A DNA stretch of 35,015 nucleotides from Patescibacteria group bacterium (lineage in GTDB: Bacteria; Patescibacteriota; Doudnabacteria; UBA920): NCBI GenBank assembly GCA_013387205.1, contig WARV01000003.1:1-35015 (forward strand), read 5' to 3'. Shown one piece after another: positions 1-8,473 of the stretch. A model generated the notes under the pieces. The model ran no database searches. It worked only from the letters and a program-made list of their open reading frames with translations, and was not told the origin of the DNA. A program made the translations under genes and the position numbers. Each line of letters opens with the position of its first letter. Within the stretch, counting starts at the first letter, position 1.

Positions 1-105
1 GAGATTAGACGGGTAGAGTATGCCTTAAACACCAGGCCACGTAAACGCTTGGGCTGGAAGACACCGCTTGAAGTATTACAAAGGGGTGGTGCACTTACTT
101 GTTGA
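1..105 (+). CDS. IS30-family transposase, C-terminal fragment
   Basis: The window opens inside a reading frame that ends at TGA 103-105. The 34 visible residues include YALNTRPRKRLGWKTPLEVL, which matches the conserved C-terminal end of IS30-type DDE transposases (N-x-RPRK-x-LG-[WY]-KTP-x-E-V). The DDE catalytic core lies upstream of the window and cannot be judged, so I cannot say whether the element is intact. In IS30 members the right inverted repeat lies just after the stop; I see no obvious partner for it here because the left end is not visible. Its position next to a non-core small gene suggests that this edge of the segment has been open to insertion. Confidence 0.85.
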   Translation, partial: EIRRVEYALNTRPRKRLGWKTPLEVLQRGGALTC

Positions 106-193
106 ACCTAGTTATTTATCTTAAAGTTCCTTATACTATCTAAGCAGCAGTTCAGTTTCGGTCATTACATACAGAAAGAGGATAAAAAGGATT

Positions 194-487
194 ATGTCGA
201 GCGTTCTGGAAATGAGTAAAGAGCCGGGCAAGCGCCCAGCAAACTACTTCTCCCAAGTTGATGATGAACTTATGGAGACCGTGGTAGGCTTAATCGGACT
301 ATCCCAAATCCTAAGGCATCTAGCTGAAGGAAAAACCCAACAGGACGAGCCCGGAAAAAAAATCGCAACCACCTGGCTAACCAAGCTTGCTGAGTCCAAA
401 AGCGAAGACATGGCAGCTTTGGTAAAGCTGTCCCTGGAAAGCAAAGAAATCCTTAACAAGATGCTTCTGGAAAAGCCCGCTTCCTAA
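194..487 (+). CDS. Small helical protein of unknown function (97 aa)
   Basis: I do not recognise this protein. It is 97 aa, charged, with no signal peptide or membrane segment, and is predicted by eye to be mostly helical (residues 22-45 and 55-92). The ATG at 194 is preceded by purine-rich sequence (AGAGGATAAAAAGG); an in-frame ATG at 212 is an alternative start. It is one of the few plus-strand genes here. It sits just after an IS30 tail and ends 16 bp before a strong intrinsic terminator, so it appears to be a single-gene transcription unit. Its richness in Lys, Glu and Ala resembles the proteins of the 9-13 kb island, but no direct similarity can be claimed. That the gene is real rests on the start region, the terminator and the composition. 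Confidence 0.7.
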   Translation: MSSVLEMSKEPGKRPANYFSQVDDELMETVVGLIGLSQILRHLAEGKTQQDEPGKKIATTWLTKLAESKSEDMAALVKLSLESKEILNKMLLEKPAS

Positions 488-503
488 GCACACCAACGCA
501 ATC

Positions 504-546
504 ACCGCCAGCAATGTCTTTTAGACCTCTTGCTGGCGGTTTTTTA
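504..546 (+). terminator. Rho-independent terminator of the 97-aa gene
   Basis: An 11-bp perfect stem (504-514 with 530-540, ACCGCCAGCAA/TTGCTGGCGGT) with a 15-nt loop is followed directly by a run of seven T. It lies 16 bp after the stop codon at 487. Confidence 0.9.
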
Positions 547-564
547 TTATTCTGCAGGTAAAAC

Positions 565-610
565 ATCAATTCTTCCTAACTTGACGGCCGTCAAGTTAGG
601 AAGAATTGAT
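565..610. repeat. 46-bp perfect palindrome centred on ACGGCCGT
   Basis: Every base from 565 to 610 pairs with its mirror position around 587.5, with no loop. The centre reads TTGACGGCCGTCAA. The same eight central bases form the core of both palindromes around the PaaX/Cas2-like gene (20993-21020 and 21569-21612), although the outer arms differ. It lies between convergent genes and has no T-run, so it is not a simple terminator. It could be a protein-binding site or a remnant of the same palindrome-type element. Confidence 0.9.
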
Positions 611-634
611 TTAACAACCTATTTTAACAACCTT

Positions 635-668
635 TTTTAAAGGGCCAACCGCGGTTGGCCCTTTAAAA
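635..668. terminator. 34-bp perfect palindrome at the end of the DedA gene
   Basis: A loopless perfect palindrome centred on CCGCGG, with arms TTTTAAAGGGCCAACC and its complement. It begins 2 bp after the DedA stop codon. The arms end in A/T on both sides, so it may act as a weak bidirectional terminator between the convergent 97-aa and DedA genes. The T-run expected after a canonical terminator is short on both strands. Confidence 0.6.
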
Positions 669-669
669 C

Positions 670-1305
670 CTAAATTCCTGCTTCTAAATTCTTACTTCTG
701 TTTCTAAAATGCCGGTAAATCCACAAAGCCGCTAAAAGCACAATAAACACGACAATGGCGACATCAAAACCTTTGAACTTTTCCCGCAAGGTTGCCCAAT
801 TCTCGCCAAGCTTCATCCCCAAATACCCAAGCAGCAAGCTCCAAAACAACGAGCCGAAAAACACGTAGGCTAAAAACTTTTTAAAATTGACTCTTGATAT
901 CCCGGCAGGAAAGGAAATAAAACTCCTAAACACCGGCAGCATCATGCCAATGAATGTCGCCTTGGCCCCATGCTTTTGTAAAAACCTGTCTGCCATTTCC
1001 AAATCATGGGCAGAAATTAAAATATATTTGCCGTATTTTTGGACCAAAGGCCGGCCGCCTTTATAACCTATATAATATGCGATACTGGCTCCAATACAAC
1101 TACCCAAAGCTCCGGCCAAGCTGACTCCCAAAAGCGTAAACCGGCCGGCCGCCACCAACGATCCGGCAAAAGGAATTATCACTTCGCTCGGCATGGGAAT
1201 GGCGATGGTTTGGATAGCCATTAAAAGAGCAATCCCGGGATAGCCAAGAGTCGAGATGACTTGGATGATAAAGGAGGTAATGGTTGTGAGAATGGATGAT
1301 ATCAT
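670..1305 (-). CDS. DedA-family membrane protein
   Basis: A 211-aa polytopic inner-membrane protein of the DedA/VTT (SNARE-associated) family; members act in lipid scrambling or membrane homeostasis. Visible features are a hydrophobic N-terminus, the IPMPSEVIIPFAG segment (residues about 36-48) typical of the re-entrant loop, a glycine-rich second hydrophobic stretch, and the family's R-x3-FPAGISR-like region near residues 126-138. A final helix is followed by a basic tail (RHFRNRSKN). Length is normal for the family. The ATG at 1303-1305 is accepted; no clear Shine-Dalgarno precedes it. It is the last gene of the minus-strand run in this part, downstream of smc, separated from it by an AT-rich inverted-repeat spacer. 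Substrate cannot be inferred. Confidence 0.9.
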   Translation of the reverse strand: MISSILTTITSFIIQVISTLGYPGIALLMAIQTIAIPMPSEVIIPFAGSLVAAGRFTLLGVSLAGALGSCIGASIAYYIGYKGGRPLVQKYGKYILISAHDLEMADRFLQKHGAKATFIGMMLPVFRSFISFPAGISRVNFKKFLAYVFFGSLFWSLLLGYLGMKLGENWATLREKFKGFDVAIVVFIVLLAALWIYRHFRNRSKNLEAGI

Positions 1306-1309
1306 AAAA

Positions 1310-1455
1310 AATTATTCTAATTGCTCTAATTAGTCTAATTATTCCTAAATAATGCCCAATTTCCCAATTACCCAATTTCTGATATTTTAAACATTAGTCA
1401 TTGGGAGTTGTTTAGTATAATTAGAAATTAGGTCAATTAGGTTAATTTTTAATCA
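1310..1455. repeat. AT-rich imperfect inverted-repeat spacer (AATTAGGTTAATT type)
   Basis: The spacer upstream of DedA consists of iterated words (CTAATT, CCCAATT) on the left, mirrored by AATTAGAAATTAGG and CAATTAGGTTAATT on the right. It can fold as one long imperfect hairpin. Similar spacers occur at 18285-18507, 19815-19963 and 29772-30008. Confidence 0.6.
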
Positions 1456-1467
1456 ACAGAAGGTTGA

Positions 1468-4092
1468 TTATTTAGCATACTGCTTAGCTTGATCCAACTT
1501 CACGCTTAACAGCTTGGACACACCGTCGTCGCCCATGGTTACGCCGTAAAGGATATTGGCCTGGGCCATGGTTTCGCGGTTATGGGTAATGGTCAAAAAT
1601 TGCGTTTGGTGGGATAGTCTGCCCAAAATCTGCCCGAACCTGATGGTGTTGGCATCATCAAGCGCGGCATCAACTTCGTCCAAAACCACAAACGGCGAAG
1701 GGAAACAAGTCAAAAGGCTGCACAACAAAGCAATGGAAGTCAAAGACCGCTCTCCCCCAGAAAGCGCCTGTATATTGGCCAGCTTTTTTCCGGGCGGCGT
1801 GGCTTTCATGTCCACGCCAGTGATATTACTAGCCCCTTTTTCATACTTTTGCATTATTTTTTCTTCTGGACGCAAATGCTCTTGTTCCATATCTTCCTGT
1901 CCGCCTTCTTCGGCCTCCTCCGCTTCTTCCTGTGCTTTATCTTCCGCCTTAACCAGGCTTAAGTAAGCCCGGCCCCCGTTGAACAAGACGCGAAAATACT
2001 CCTCGAATTTTTCATTTATCTTGTGGAAAGCCTCGCTGAACTTTACTTTAATATGACCGTCCAGCTCATCCATAATATTGCGCAAGTCAGCCATGCCGCG
2101 CTTTAAATCTTCCACCTGGGAGGATAAATTGGTAAAACGCGCTTCGGTTTCCTGGTATTCTTTCAAAGTCAGCTCGTCCATACCGCCAATGGTATCCAGC
2201 TGATTTTTCAATTTCAAGATTTTTTCTTCAAGGCCATCTGTGGCGCTTTCCACTTTTTTCTCTTTGATGCTGGACAGCACACCGTCGCCCAAAATTCTGG
2301 TAATTTCTTCCACCAAAACTTCCATTTGGGTATCGAACTTGGCTTTTTCTATATTGATTTGTGCTTCCTGATCCTTAGTCTTAGATAAGCTATCCTGGAT
2401 GTCGCGGTATTGCCCTTCTATTTCCCGAATCTGCTTTTGCCTTTTGTCTTCCTGGTCGTAAAACTGCTTTAATGAGCCTTCCATTTCCGAAACCTGCTTG
2501 GCTAACCCTTCCACTTCCTGCTTTATCCTTTGCTCTTCTTTAAGCAAATCTTGCCAGAATTCGTCATGCGATGAGCTTTGCGCTTTTTTTAATTCCAAAT
2601 CCCAGTGCAGTTTTTCTTGGGCTACAGCGGATAATTCCTTTTCCAAAAATTCCACTGACAGTTTGGACTTAGACAAACTCAGCTGCAAAGCATTAACCTG
2701 GCTGCTTAAATCTTCTTTTTGCCTTTGTAATTGTTCAAGCTGGGTCTTAAGGGCTGCCTGGCTGGATTGCGGGTCTATTAAAGCTTTTTGCGCCACGTCT
2801 TTGAATTTGGAAAAACCCTGCTTGACGCTTCCGGCAAGCCGCTTGGTTTCTTCAAGATCCGCGCTTTGCTGCACGCTAGCAAAAAAATCATCCAAAGTTT
2901 TTTCCAGCGCTTTCAGCTCCAGCTCCACCAGTTTCCAATCTATAGAAACCGGGCTGTTCAAATTTTGGTACAACTGGCTGAGCTGCTTGTTCGCTTCGTC
3001 CAAAGCCTTGAACTGTTTGACGAAATCCTGCTCAATTACTGTTTTCTCATTGTTTATCTGGGAAATTTTTTCCTTAATTTCGGCGATTTTTCTCTCCCTG
3101 GCATGGACTTCTACCTGGATGGTTTTAGCGTCGCCAAGGCTTGATGTCCTCTGGCTCTGCATTTTGCCGCGCACCAAGCTTAAATCTTCAAGCAGCTTGT
3201 TTTTCTGGTTTTGCAAGCGCGCCAAATGGTCCTGCACTTCTTTAAATTGCCCATTGCCCGTAACGCTTCCGGATTCAAGCTGTTCGGCCTGCGCCCGCTT
3301 GGCGCTTAGTTCGATTTCCATTGCGCGTTTTTTGGCGCCGGTTTCGCTTAGCCTTCCCAAAAACGCATCAATCGCTTCTTTCAGGCTCCAGTAAGTCTTG
3401 CCGAAAAATTCCCTCTGGTAAACTTTAAGCTCGGTTTCAATTTCCGCCCGGGCTTCCATTTTTTTCGCCTGGCGCCTCAAGCTTTTCAGCCTCGGTTCTA
3501 TTTCCGCAATTAAGTCCTCAGCGCGCATCAAATTATTAGCAGTCTGCTCCAGCCTGCGCAAAGTTTTTTCGCGCTTGATATAATAAGTTTTCACGCCACT
3601 GGCTTCATCAATTAAATTTTTCACTTCCGACGGGCCGGCCAATATCATCTGGTCAATTGTCCCCTGCCCGATAACCGTGTAGCGGGAAGTGCCGATATTG
3701 CTCTTTAACACCAAGTCCACAATGTCCATGAGCCTGGTCTTGTTGCCGTTTATCAGATATTCGCTTTCCCCGCTGCGGTCAACGCGTCGGCCAATACTGA
3801 CTTCTGCCGCATCCAGCGGAATTCTCCTGTCACGGTTATCGAAAGTGGCAATAACCTCGGCAAAGCCAAGGCGGGTCTTTTTATCGGATCCGGCAAAAAT
3901 CACGTCTTCGCTTTTTTTGCCGCGCATCAGCTTGGGCGACTGTTCTCCCAAAACCCACCTTAAAGAATCGGCCACATTGCTTTTGCCGCTGCCGTTCGGG
4001 CCGACCACGGCAATAACTCCTTGGGAAAATTCCAAAGTTGTTTTTTGGGCGAATGACTTAAACCCGTGGATCTCCAGTCTTTTTAAGTACAT
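1468..4092 (-). CDS. smc: Chromosome segregation SMC-like ATPase, short form
   Basis: SMC ATPase, 874 aa; bacterial SMC normally has about 1150-1190 residues. Visible motifs are Walker A GPNGSGKS (31-38), Q-loop Gln143, ABC signature LSGGERS (777-783), Walker B FVVLDEVDA (about 801-809) and the H-loop THN near residues 836-838. These are the two halves of an SMC head. Long Glu/Lys/Gln-rich coiled coils fill the middle. The glycine-rich hinge of about 150 residues is not recognisable; only a roughly 65-residue segment bounded by proline breaks (about 380-445) could form the turn. A very acidic insertion (about 716-745) lies before the signature motif. SMC dimers normally organise the nucleoid with ScpA and ScpB; neither is in the window. 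The ATG at 4092 gives the usual start MYLKRLEIHGFKSF. Confidence 0.92.
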   Translation of the reverse strand: MYLKRLEIHGFKSFAQKTTLEFSQGVIAVVGPNGSGKSNVADSLRWVLGEQSPKLMRGKKSEDVIFAGSDKKTRLGFAEVIATFDNRDRRIPLDAAEVSIGRRVDRSGESEYLINGNKTRLMDIVDLVLKSNIGTSRYTVIGQGTIDQMILAGPSEVKNLIDEASGVKTYYIKREKTLRRLEQTANNLMRAEDLIAEIEPRLKSLRRQAKKMEARAEIETELKVYQREFFGKTYWSLKEAIDAFLGRLSETGAKKRAMEIELSAKRAQAEQLESGSVTGNGQFKEVQDHLARLQNQKNKLLEDLSLVRGKMQSQRTSSLGDAKTIQVEVHARERKIAEIKEKISQINNEKTVIEQDFVKQFKALDEANKQLSQLYQNLNSPVSIDWKLVELELKALEKTLDDFFASVQQSADLEETKRLAGSVKQGFSKFKDVAQKALIDPQSSQAALKTQLEQLQRQKEDLSSQVNALQLSLSKSKLSVEFLEKELSAVAQEKLHWDLELKKAQSSSHDEFWQDLLKEEQRIKQEVEGLAKQVSEMEGSLKQFYDQEDKRQKQIREIEGQYRDIQDSLSKTKDQEAQINIEKAKFDTQMEVLVEEITRILGDGVLSSIKEKKVESATDGLEEKILKLKNQLDTIGGMDELTLKEYQETEARFTNLSSQVEDLKRGMADLRNIMDELDGHIKVKFSEAFHKINEKFEEYFRVLFNGGRAYLSLVKAEDKAQEEAEEAEEGGQEDMEQEHLRPEEKIMQKYEKGASNITGVDMKATPPGKKLANIQALSGGERSLTSIALLCSLLTCFPSPFVVLDEVDAALDDANTIRFGQILGRLSHQTQFLTITHNRETMAQANILYGVTMGDDGVSKLLSVKLDQAKQYAK

Positions 4093-4213
4093 TTATACTT
4101 TGTTATCCGTTAATTCTTTTTAAAGATTTTGTTTCTTATAATGACGAATTAAGAAGTATGAATTATGAATCAAGTAATTTAAAACCCTTAATTCATGATT
4201 CCTAATTCAAAAT

Positions 4214-4906
4214 TTAAAAACTGTTGTTCTTCAGCGCATTCTCGGCTGCCGAAAGTTCCGCTTCCTGCTTTGACGGGCCGGTGCCGCGGCCGACTTCGGT
4301 CGAGCCTACAAAAGCCCCCACTACGAACAGTTTATTATGGTCCGGGCCAGTCTCGCTAACCACGCCGTAAGTCGGAGTAATACCACGTTTTTCCTGGACC
4401 ATTTCCTGAAGTTTGCTCTTTGGATCCAAATAAGATCCGCCTTCTATAATTTTCGGCAATTCCACTAAAATTTCTTTCTCGATGAAATTCTTTGAAACTT
4501 CATAACCTGCGTCCAAATACATAGCGCCGATTACCGCTTCAATGCAGTTGGCCAAAATCACCTGGCGGGCGCGGCCGGTGTCTTTAGCTTCGCCTTTGGA
4601 CATGAACAAAAACTTTTCAAAACCAAGACGCCTGGCAATATCAGAAAGCATCTTGTAGTTAACAAGCGCGCTTCTAAAGTTGGTCAGCTCGCCTTCCGGA
4701 TGGTCATAATTTGTATATAAATATTCGGTAGATGCCAATTCCAAAACCGCATCACCCAAAAACTCCAGGCGTTCGTTATGGGGCAAATGAAAAGACCGGT
4801 TCTCGTTCAAATAAGACCGGTGTGTAAATGCGGACAAATATAAATCGGGATTATTGATTTTAACCCCTAATATGTTTTCTAGCTCTTTTTGGTCCAGAGA
4901 TGGCAC
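4214..4906 (-). CDS. rnc: Ribonuclease III
   Basis: Double-strand-specific endoribonuclease, 230 aa, normal length. The signature NERLEFLGDAVL is at 44-55, carrying the metal-binding Glu48 and Asp52. Glu123 lies in ANCIEAVIGAMYLD; the residue matching the second acidic position (E. coli Asp114) is Asn120, a conservative variant. Residues about 160-230 form the double-stranded-RNA-binding domain, ending in KQEAELSAAENAL. The start is GTG at 4904-4906, chosen because it gives the expected N-terminal length; no Shine-Dalgarno is evident. The gene lies upstream of smc in the same direction with a 120-bp AT-rich spacer; an rnc-smc order is common in bacteria. It processes rRNA precursors and structured mRNAs in the cytoplasm. 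Confidence 0.95.
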   Translation of the reverse strand: MPSLDQKELENILGVKINNPDLYLSAFTHRSYLNENRSFHLPHNERLEFLGDAVLELASTEYLYTNYDHPEGELTNFRSALVNYKMLSDIARRLGFEKFLFMSKGEAKDTGRARQVILANCIEAVIGAMYLDAGYEVSKNFIEKEILVELPKIIEGGSYLDPKSKLQEMVQEKRGITPTYGVVSETGPDHNKLFVVGAFVGSTEVGRGTGPSKQEAELSAAENALKNNSF

Positions 4907-4911
4907 GGGAC

Positions 4912-5011
4912 TTAGAAATTTCTAAATCCTAATTTCTAATTTCTAAACAAGGCCCAAATCCCAAAGTTCAAATTCCAAAAAGTTTAGGATTTAGGGTTTA
5001 GAGTTTAGGAT
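4912..5011. repeat. Low-complexity inverted-repeat spacer upstream of rnc
   Basis: The words AAATCCTAATTTCTAATTTC on the left are mirrored by AGGATTTAGGGTTTAGAG and TTTAGGATTT on the right, giving an imperfect hairpin. The following 5012-5137 contains no gene I can support; it has a short palindrome ATGGCAGTGCCAT at 5100-5112. Confidence 0.5.
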
Positions 5012-5137
5012 TTTTAATGATCGAATTTGCTACTCAGCCCTATAGTACCAGTCGCTTCGTTCCGGTACAGGACACTCACCACCCCCTTCGCCTGAATTCA
5101 TGGCAGTGCCATAAACCCGAACGAAGTGAGTGGTTCG

Positions 5138-5213
5138 TGGTGGGCGATACAGGAATCGAACCTGTGACCTACTCTACGTCAAAGAGTCGCTCTACCAACT
5201 GAGCTAACCGCCC
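5138..5213 (-). tRNA. tRNA-Val (GAC)
   Basis: The minus strand reads GGGCGGTTAGCTCAGTTGGT at the 5' end, with a 7-bp acceptor stem (one G-T pair) closing on ATCGCCC. The anticodon stem ACTCT/AGAGT encloses TTGACGT, giving anticodon GAC. The T-arm GGTTCGATTCC is standard. Discriminator A is followed by a genomically encoded CCA (5138-5140). Confidence 0.96.
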
Positions 5214-5284
5214 AAAAATAACACAAATAACAAATGCTAATATATTATAATAAATTCTTTGGAATTTGAAAAGGGGCAAAAATT

Positions 5285-5380
5285 AAATGACAAAAATGAG
5301 CAAAAATTAAAAAAATGACGAAAATGGACTGCGGTTAAAATTTTTGTCATTTATGTCATTTCCGTCGTTTTTGTCATTTT
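5285..5380. repeat. Intergenic ATGACAAAAA/TTTTTGTCAT repeat, copy 1
   Basis: The left part is rich in ATGACAAAAATG words and the right part in their complements, so the whole can fold back on itself. The 33 bp at 5346-5378 recur exactly at 6371-6403, on the other side of the membrane-protein gene. Confidence 0.75.
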
Positions 5381-5383
5381 TCT

Positions 5384-6316
5384 TTATGCTGACGCGGCTG
5401 GGGAAATCAATATTTTTTTCTCCTCTTCCTCATCGGATTTTACCTGGGTAGTCAGCTGGAAAAACAAAAGCAGGAGGGCGGTATTAAAAAACACGTTTAA
5501 ACCTGCAAACAGCACCCAGACCAAAACCGCGGAGATTGACTGGCTCAAAGAAATTATGGAAGGAGTGGCCATGGCCCCGGCCTGATTTAAGGTTTCCAAA
5601 GTAAACTGCACTGCCAATTTAACCAGATAAATTATGGCAATGCCGGAAATAAAGCTGACGCTGTAAATAACCATAAGCACCACGCTTATGCCTAAAATTT
5701 TGCTCCAGTTAACAATAAAAAAATCCGTGCCCAAATTCAAAGCCTTACCCACGCCCTGCTTGAACACAATGACAAAAAATGACGTAAAAATATTTATACA
5801 GGAAATGGTAAAGGCCATAGGTATAAAAACAACCAATCCCACAGTCCACAAGGTTGACTGGTACACGACGTTCGCAATCCACCAAAACGGAGCGAGTAAA
5901 AAACCGATGCCGGCAATAATCGTAATTGCCGAAGTGATAAGGCTTACTTTTATTACCGGCCAAAGCGGCTGGCGGCTGCTTTTAATCTGTTTAACCAATT
6001 CAGTGCTCTTGGTTTCCAAGATCGACTGTACTGCCAAAACCAGCATTACCCTGGACCAGTTAGTTATAAGCAAAACCCCTGCCGCAAACAGCAGAAAAAC
6101 CACAATTAACCCAATTAAAGTTCCTGGGTGGCTGCCCAAATAATTTACCACATCCCCCAGCGTGGCTTGGTTTTGGAACCGCTTTAGGGAAAAATCGTAG
6201 AAATTCAAAAAAATAAAACTAAAGCCGCCGAACAGGAACAATCCAAAAAACCACAATACCGGATTTTTGACAGTAATATTATAAGCGTCTTTTAAAATTT
6301 TTGTATAGGAAAACAT
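5384..6316 (-). CDS. Polytopic membrane protein of unknown function (310 aa)
   Basis: An integral membrane protein with about six hydrophobic helices, an amphipathic N-terminal segment (YTKILKDAYNITVKNPVLW) and a short acidic tail (SDEEEEKK). This layout resembles an uncharacterised class of multi-helix membrane proteins common in Parcubacteria genomes; no catalytic motif is visible. I start at ATG 6314-6316. A TTG 15 bp further upstream is also open, but those codons belong to the flanking repeat, which argues against it. The gene is bounded on both sides by copies of the same 33-bp intergenic repeat, so it may have its own transcript or have been moved as a unit. Function cannot be assigned. 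Confidence 0.85.
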   Translation of the reverse strand: MFSYTKILKDAYNITVKNPVLWFFGLFLFGGFSFIFLNFYDFSLKRFQNQATLGDVVNYLGSHPGTLIGLIVVFLLFAAGVLLITNWSRVMLVLAVQSILETKSTELVKQIKSSRQPLWPVIKVSLITSAITIIAGIGFLLAPFWWIANVVYQSTLWTVGLVVFIPMAFTISCINIFTSFFVIVFKQGVGKALNLGTDFFIVNWSKILGISVVLMVIYSVSFISGIAIIYLVKLAVQFTLETLNQAGAMATPSIISLSQSISAVLVWVLFAGLNVFFNTALLLLFFQLTTQVKSDEEEEKKILISPAASA

Positions 6317-6327
6317 AAAGGGAAATG

Positions 6328-6405
6328 ACAAAAATTAAAAAATTGAACAAAAATGACAAAAATAATTTTGGTCATTTATGTCATTTCCGTCGTTTTTGTC
6401 ATTCT
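6328..6405. repeat. Intergenic ATGACAAAAA/TTTTTGTCAT repeat, copy 2
   Basis: Same architecture and orientation as 5285-5380. The exact shared segment is 6371-6403. It lies between the ftsH stop codon and the 310-aa membrane-protein gene. Confidence 0.75.
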
Positions 6406-6407
6406 AA

Positions 6408-8291
6408 TTACGCTAATTCTTCAGTTGGAACACTGGGAACTTCCTGGAATTCCGGAACTTTTTTCTTCTCGGCCGGAATAATATCTTTGACAATCTCGTC
6501 AAACTGCTCCTGCTCCAAAGTCTCTTCCTTAATCAGGCGGCCGGCAATAGTATCCAGGTATTTTTTGTACTTAACCAAAATATCAGTAGCGGTCTTAAGC
6601 CCATTGTTCATAATCCTGCTGACTTCGTCGTCAATCTTCTTGGCCACTTCTTCGCTGTAATTTTTCTGCTCCGAAATTTCCCTACCCAAAAATACCATTT
6701 CATGATGGTCGCCAAGCGAAACCGGCCCGAGTTCATCGCTCATACCATAGCTCATAACCAGCCGCCTGGCCATGTTGGTGGCCACTTTCAAATCGTTTGA
6801 TGCGCCAGTGGTAAGTTCCTTAAACACCAGCTTTTCAGCGGCATATCCGGCAAGCAGCGCGGCAATTTCATCCAAAAAGCTCTGCTTGGTGTGCAAATGC
6901 TTGTCTTCCACCGGCAGCTTCATGGTGTAACCGGCAGCGCGGCCGCGGGAAATTATGGAAACTTTGTGGACCGGATCGGAAAACGGCAGGACACTGCCCA
7001 CAAGCGCATGCCCGCCTTCGTGGTAAGCGGTAATTTCTTTTTCTTTTACAGACAAGATATGGCTCTTTCTTTGCGGGCCAAGCATGACTTTTTCAATAGA
7101 TTCGCGCAATTCCTCGTTGCCGATTTCCTTGCGGTTCTGCCTGGCAGCCAAAATTGCCGCCTCGTTTATAAGGTTTGCCAAATCAGCACCGGAAAAACCA
7201 GGAGTCCTTTCGGCAATTTTCCTCATATTGACGTCTCCGGCCAAAGGCTTGTTCTTGGCATGGACCTTTAAAATTTCCTGCCTGTCTTTAATATCCGGCA
7301 AATCCAAAATCACCTGGCGGTCAAAGCGCCCTGGCCTAAGCAGTGCAGGGTCTAACACGTCCGGCCTGTTGGTTGCTGCCATGACAATCACGTTAGTGTC
7401 AGTTTCAAAACCGTCCATTTCCACCAAAATTTGGTTTAAAGTCTGTTCGCGTTCGTCGTGTCCGCCCCCAAGACCTGCTCCTCTTTGGCGGCCGACCGCG
7501 TCAATTTCGTCAATAAAGATAATGCACGGCGCGTTCTTTTTTGCCTTTTTGAACAAGTCGCGTACGCGGGCCGCGCCGACACCAACGAACATTTCTACGA
7601 ATTCCGAGCCGCTAATATGGAAGAACGGCACATTGGCTTCCCCTGCCACGGCGCGGCTTAATAAAGTCTTGCCGACTCCGGGACTGCCGAGCAACAGCAC
7701 GCCTTTGGGAATTTTGGCCCCGAGGGACAAAAACTTTTGCGGGAACCTTAAAAATTCCACAATCTCTTTTAATTCTTCCTTGGCTTCCTTGGCGCCGGCC
7801 ACGTCAGCAAACTTAACCCGGTTTTTCCTCTCGTCATTAAGCCTAACCGAACTCTGGCCGAAAGACAAAGCGCGGTTGTTCGTGCCCTGGACCTGCCTCA
7901 TAAGGAAGTAAATGAACAGTGAGATTAAAATGAACGGGATTAAAAACGGCAAAACCGCACCGGCTAAAGAAGCCGCCACGCTGCCGGATTTGTTTTCAAT
8001 ATTCACCGCGCGGATTTTATCCGCAGATATGCCGCTGTCTTTTAAAACCTGACGGATGTTTTCTGTCGAAGCCAATTTGGCCTGTTCTTTTACGTCGCTA
8101 TCTTTGAGTTTGGCAACCACGGTATCGCCGGATACGGTAATACTGTCAATTTTTCCCTGGTCAACCAAGTTGACTATTTCCGAGCTGGAAACGTCTTTGA
8201 CTTTATTGTCGCTGGAAAAAGCCGCGAAGATTCCGGTGATAAACAGGAATCCGATTAAAATTAAAATAATATTTTTTACTATCTTGCCCAT
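6408..8291 (-). CDS. ftsH: ATP-dependent zinc metalloprotease FtsH
   Basis: Membrane-bound AAA+ protease, 627 aa, normal length. There are two transmembrane helices (about 7-25 and 108-131) around a roughly 80-residue extracytoplasmic domain. The AAA module has Walker A GSPGVGKT (202-209), Walker B IIFIDEID (257-264) and the second region of homology ATNRPD...RPGRFDR (about 306-325). The zinc site HEGGH is at 424-428, with the third ligand expected in ASNDLKVAT. The C-terminal tail is rich in Pro and Glu. FtsH hexamers extract and degrade damaged membrane proteins and selected cytosolic proteins. The ATG at 8291 is preceded by AGGA at a suitable distance and by a recognisable promoter, so it appears to start its own transcript. 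Confidence 0.97.
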   Translation of the reverse strand: MGKIVKNIILILIGFLFITGIFAAFSSDNKVKDVSSSEIVNLVDQGKIDSITVSGDTVVAKLKDSDVKEQAKLASTENIRQVLKDSGISADKIRAVNIENKSGSVAASLAGAVLPFLIPFILISLFIYFLMRQVQGTNNRALSFGQSSVRLNDERKNRVKFADVAGAKEAKEELKEIVEFLRFPQKFLSLGAKIPKGVLLLGSPGVGKTLLSRAVAGEANVPFFHISGSEFVEMFVGVGAARVRDLFKKAKKNAPCIIFIDEIDAVGRQRGAGLGGGHDEREQTLNQILVEMDGFETDTNVIVMAATNRPDVLDPALLRPGRFDRQVILDLPDIKDRQEILKVHAKNKPLAGDVNMRKIAERTPGFSGADLANLINEAAILAARQNRKEIGNEELRESIEKVMLGPQRKSHILSVKEKEITAYHEGGHALVGSVLPFSDPVHKVSIISRGRAAGYTMKLPVEDKHLHTKQSFLDEIAALLAGYAAEKLVFKELTTGASNDLKVATNMARRLVMSYGMSDELGPVSLGDHHEMVFLGREISEQKNYSEEVAKKIDDEVSRIMNNGLKTATDILVKYKKYLDTIAGRLIKEETLEQEQFDEIVKDIIPAEKKKVPEFQEVPSVPTEELA

Positions 8292-8330
8292 TGTGTTATC
8301 CTAAAAAATTAAGTGTTAACAAGCCTATTA

Positions 8331-8359
8331 ATTATACAAAATATTAGACGGCAAAACAA
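8331..8359 (-). promoter_or_regulatory. Sigma70-type promoter of ftsH
   Basis: On the minus strand TTGTTT (8354-8359) and TATAAT (8331-8336) are separated by 17 nt and lie about 40 nt upstream of the ftsH start. The word ATATTAGAC occurs twice across it (8341-8349 and 8360-8368), which could form a direct-repeat operator. Confidence 0.6.
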
Positions 8360-8473
8360 TATTAGACTGTTGTTTTTCCCCGGATTTTTCCGGTTAAATT
8401 AAACGAGTTTAAAATTATCTTTTTTGATGATTTTGAATTTTAAAATTTTGTACTTTTGGTGCCGAAGGTAGGA

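Noticed and set aside
2498-3394. 298-codon plus-strand frame inside smc
   Set aside because: It is a shadow of the smc coiled-coil region; Ser/Leu/Cys bias is the usual complement of Glu/Lys/Gln-rich coding DNA.
5017-5202. 61-codon plus-strand frame
   Set aside because: It covers tRNA-Val on the opposite strand and has no ribosome-binding site.
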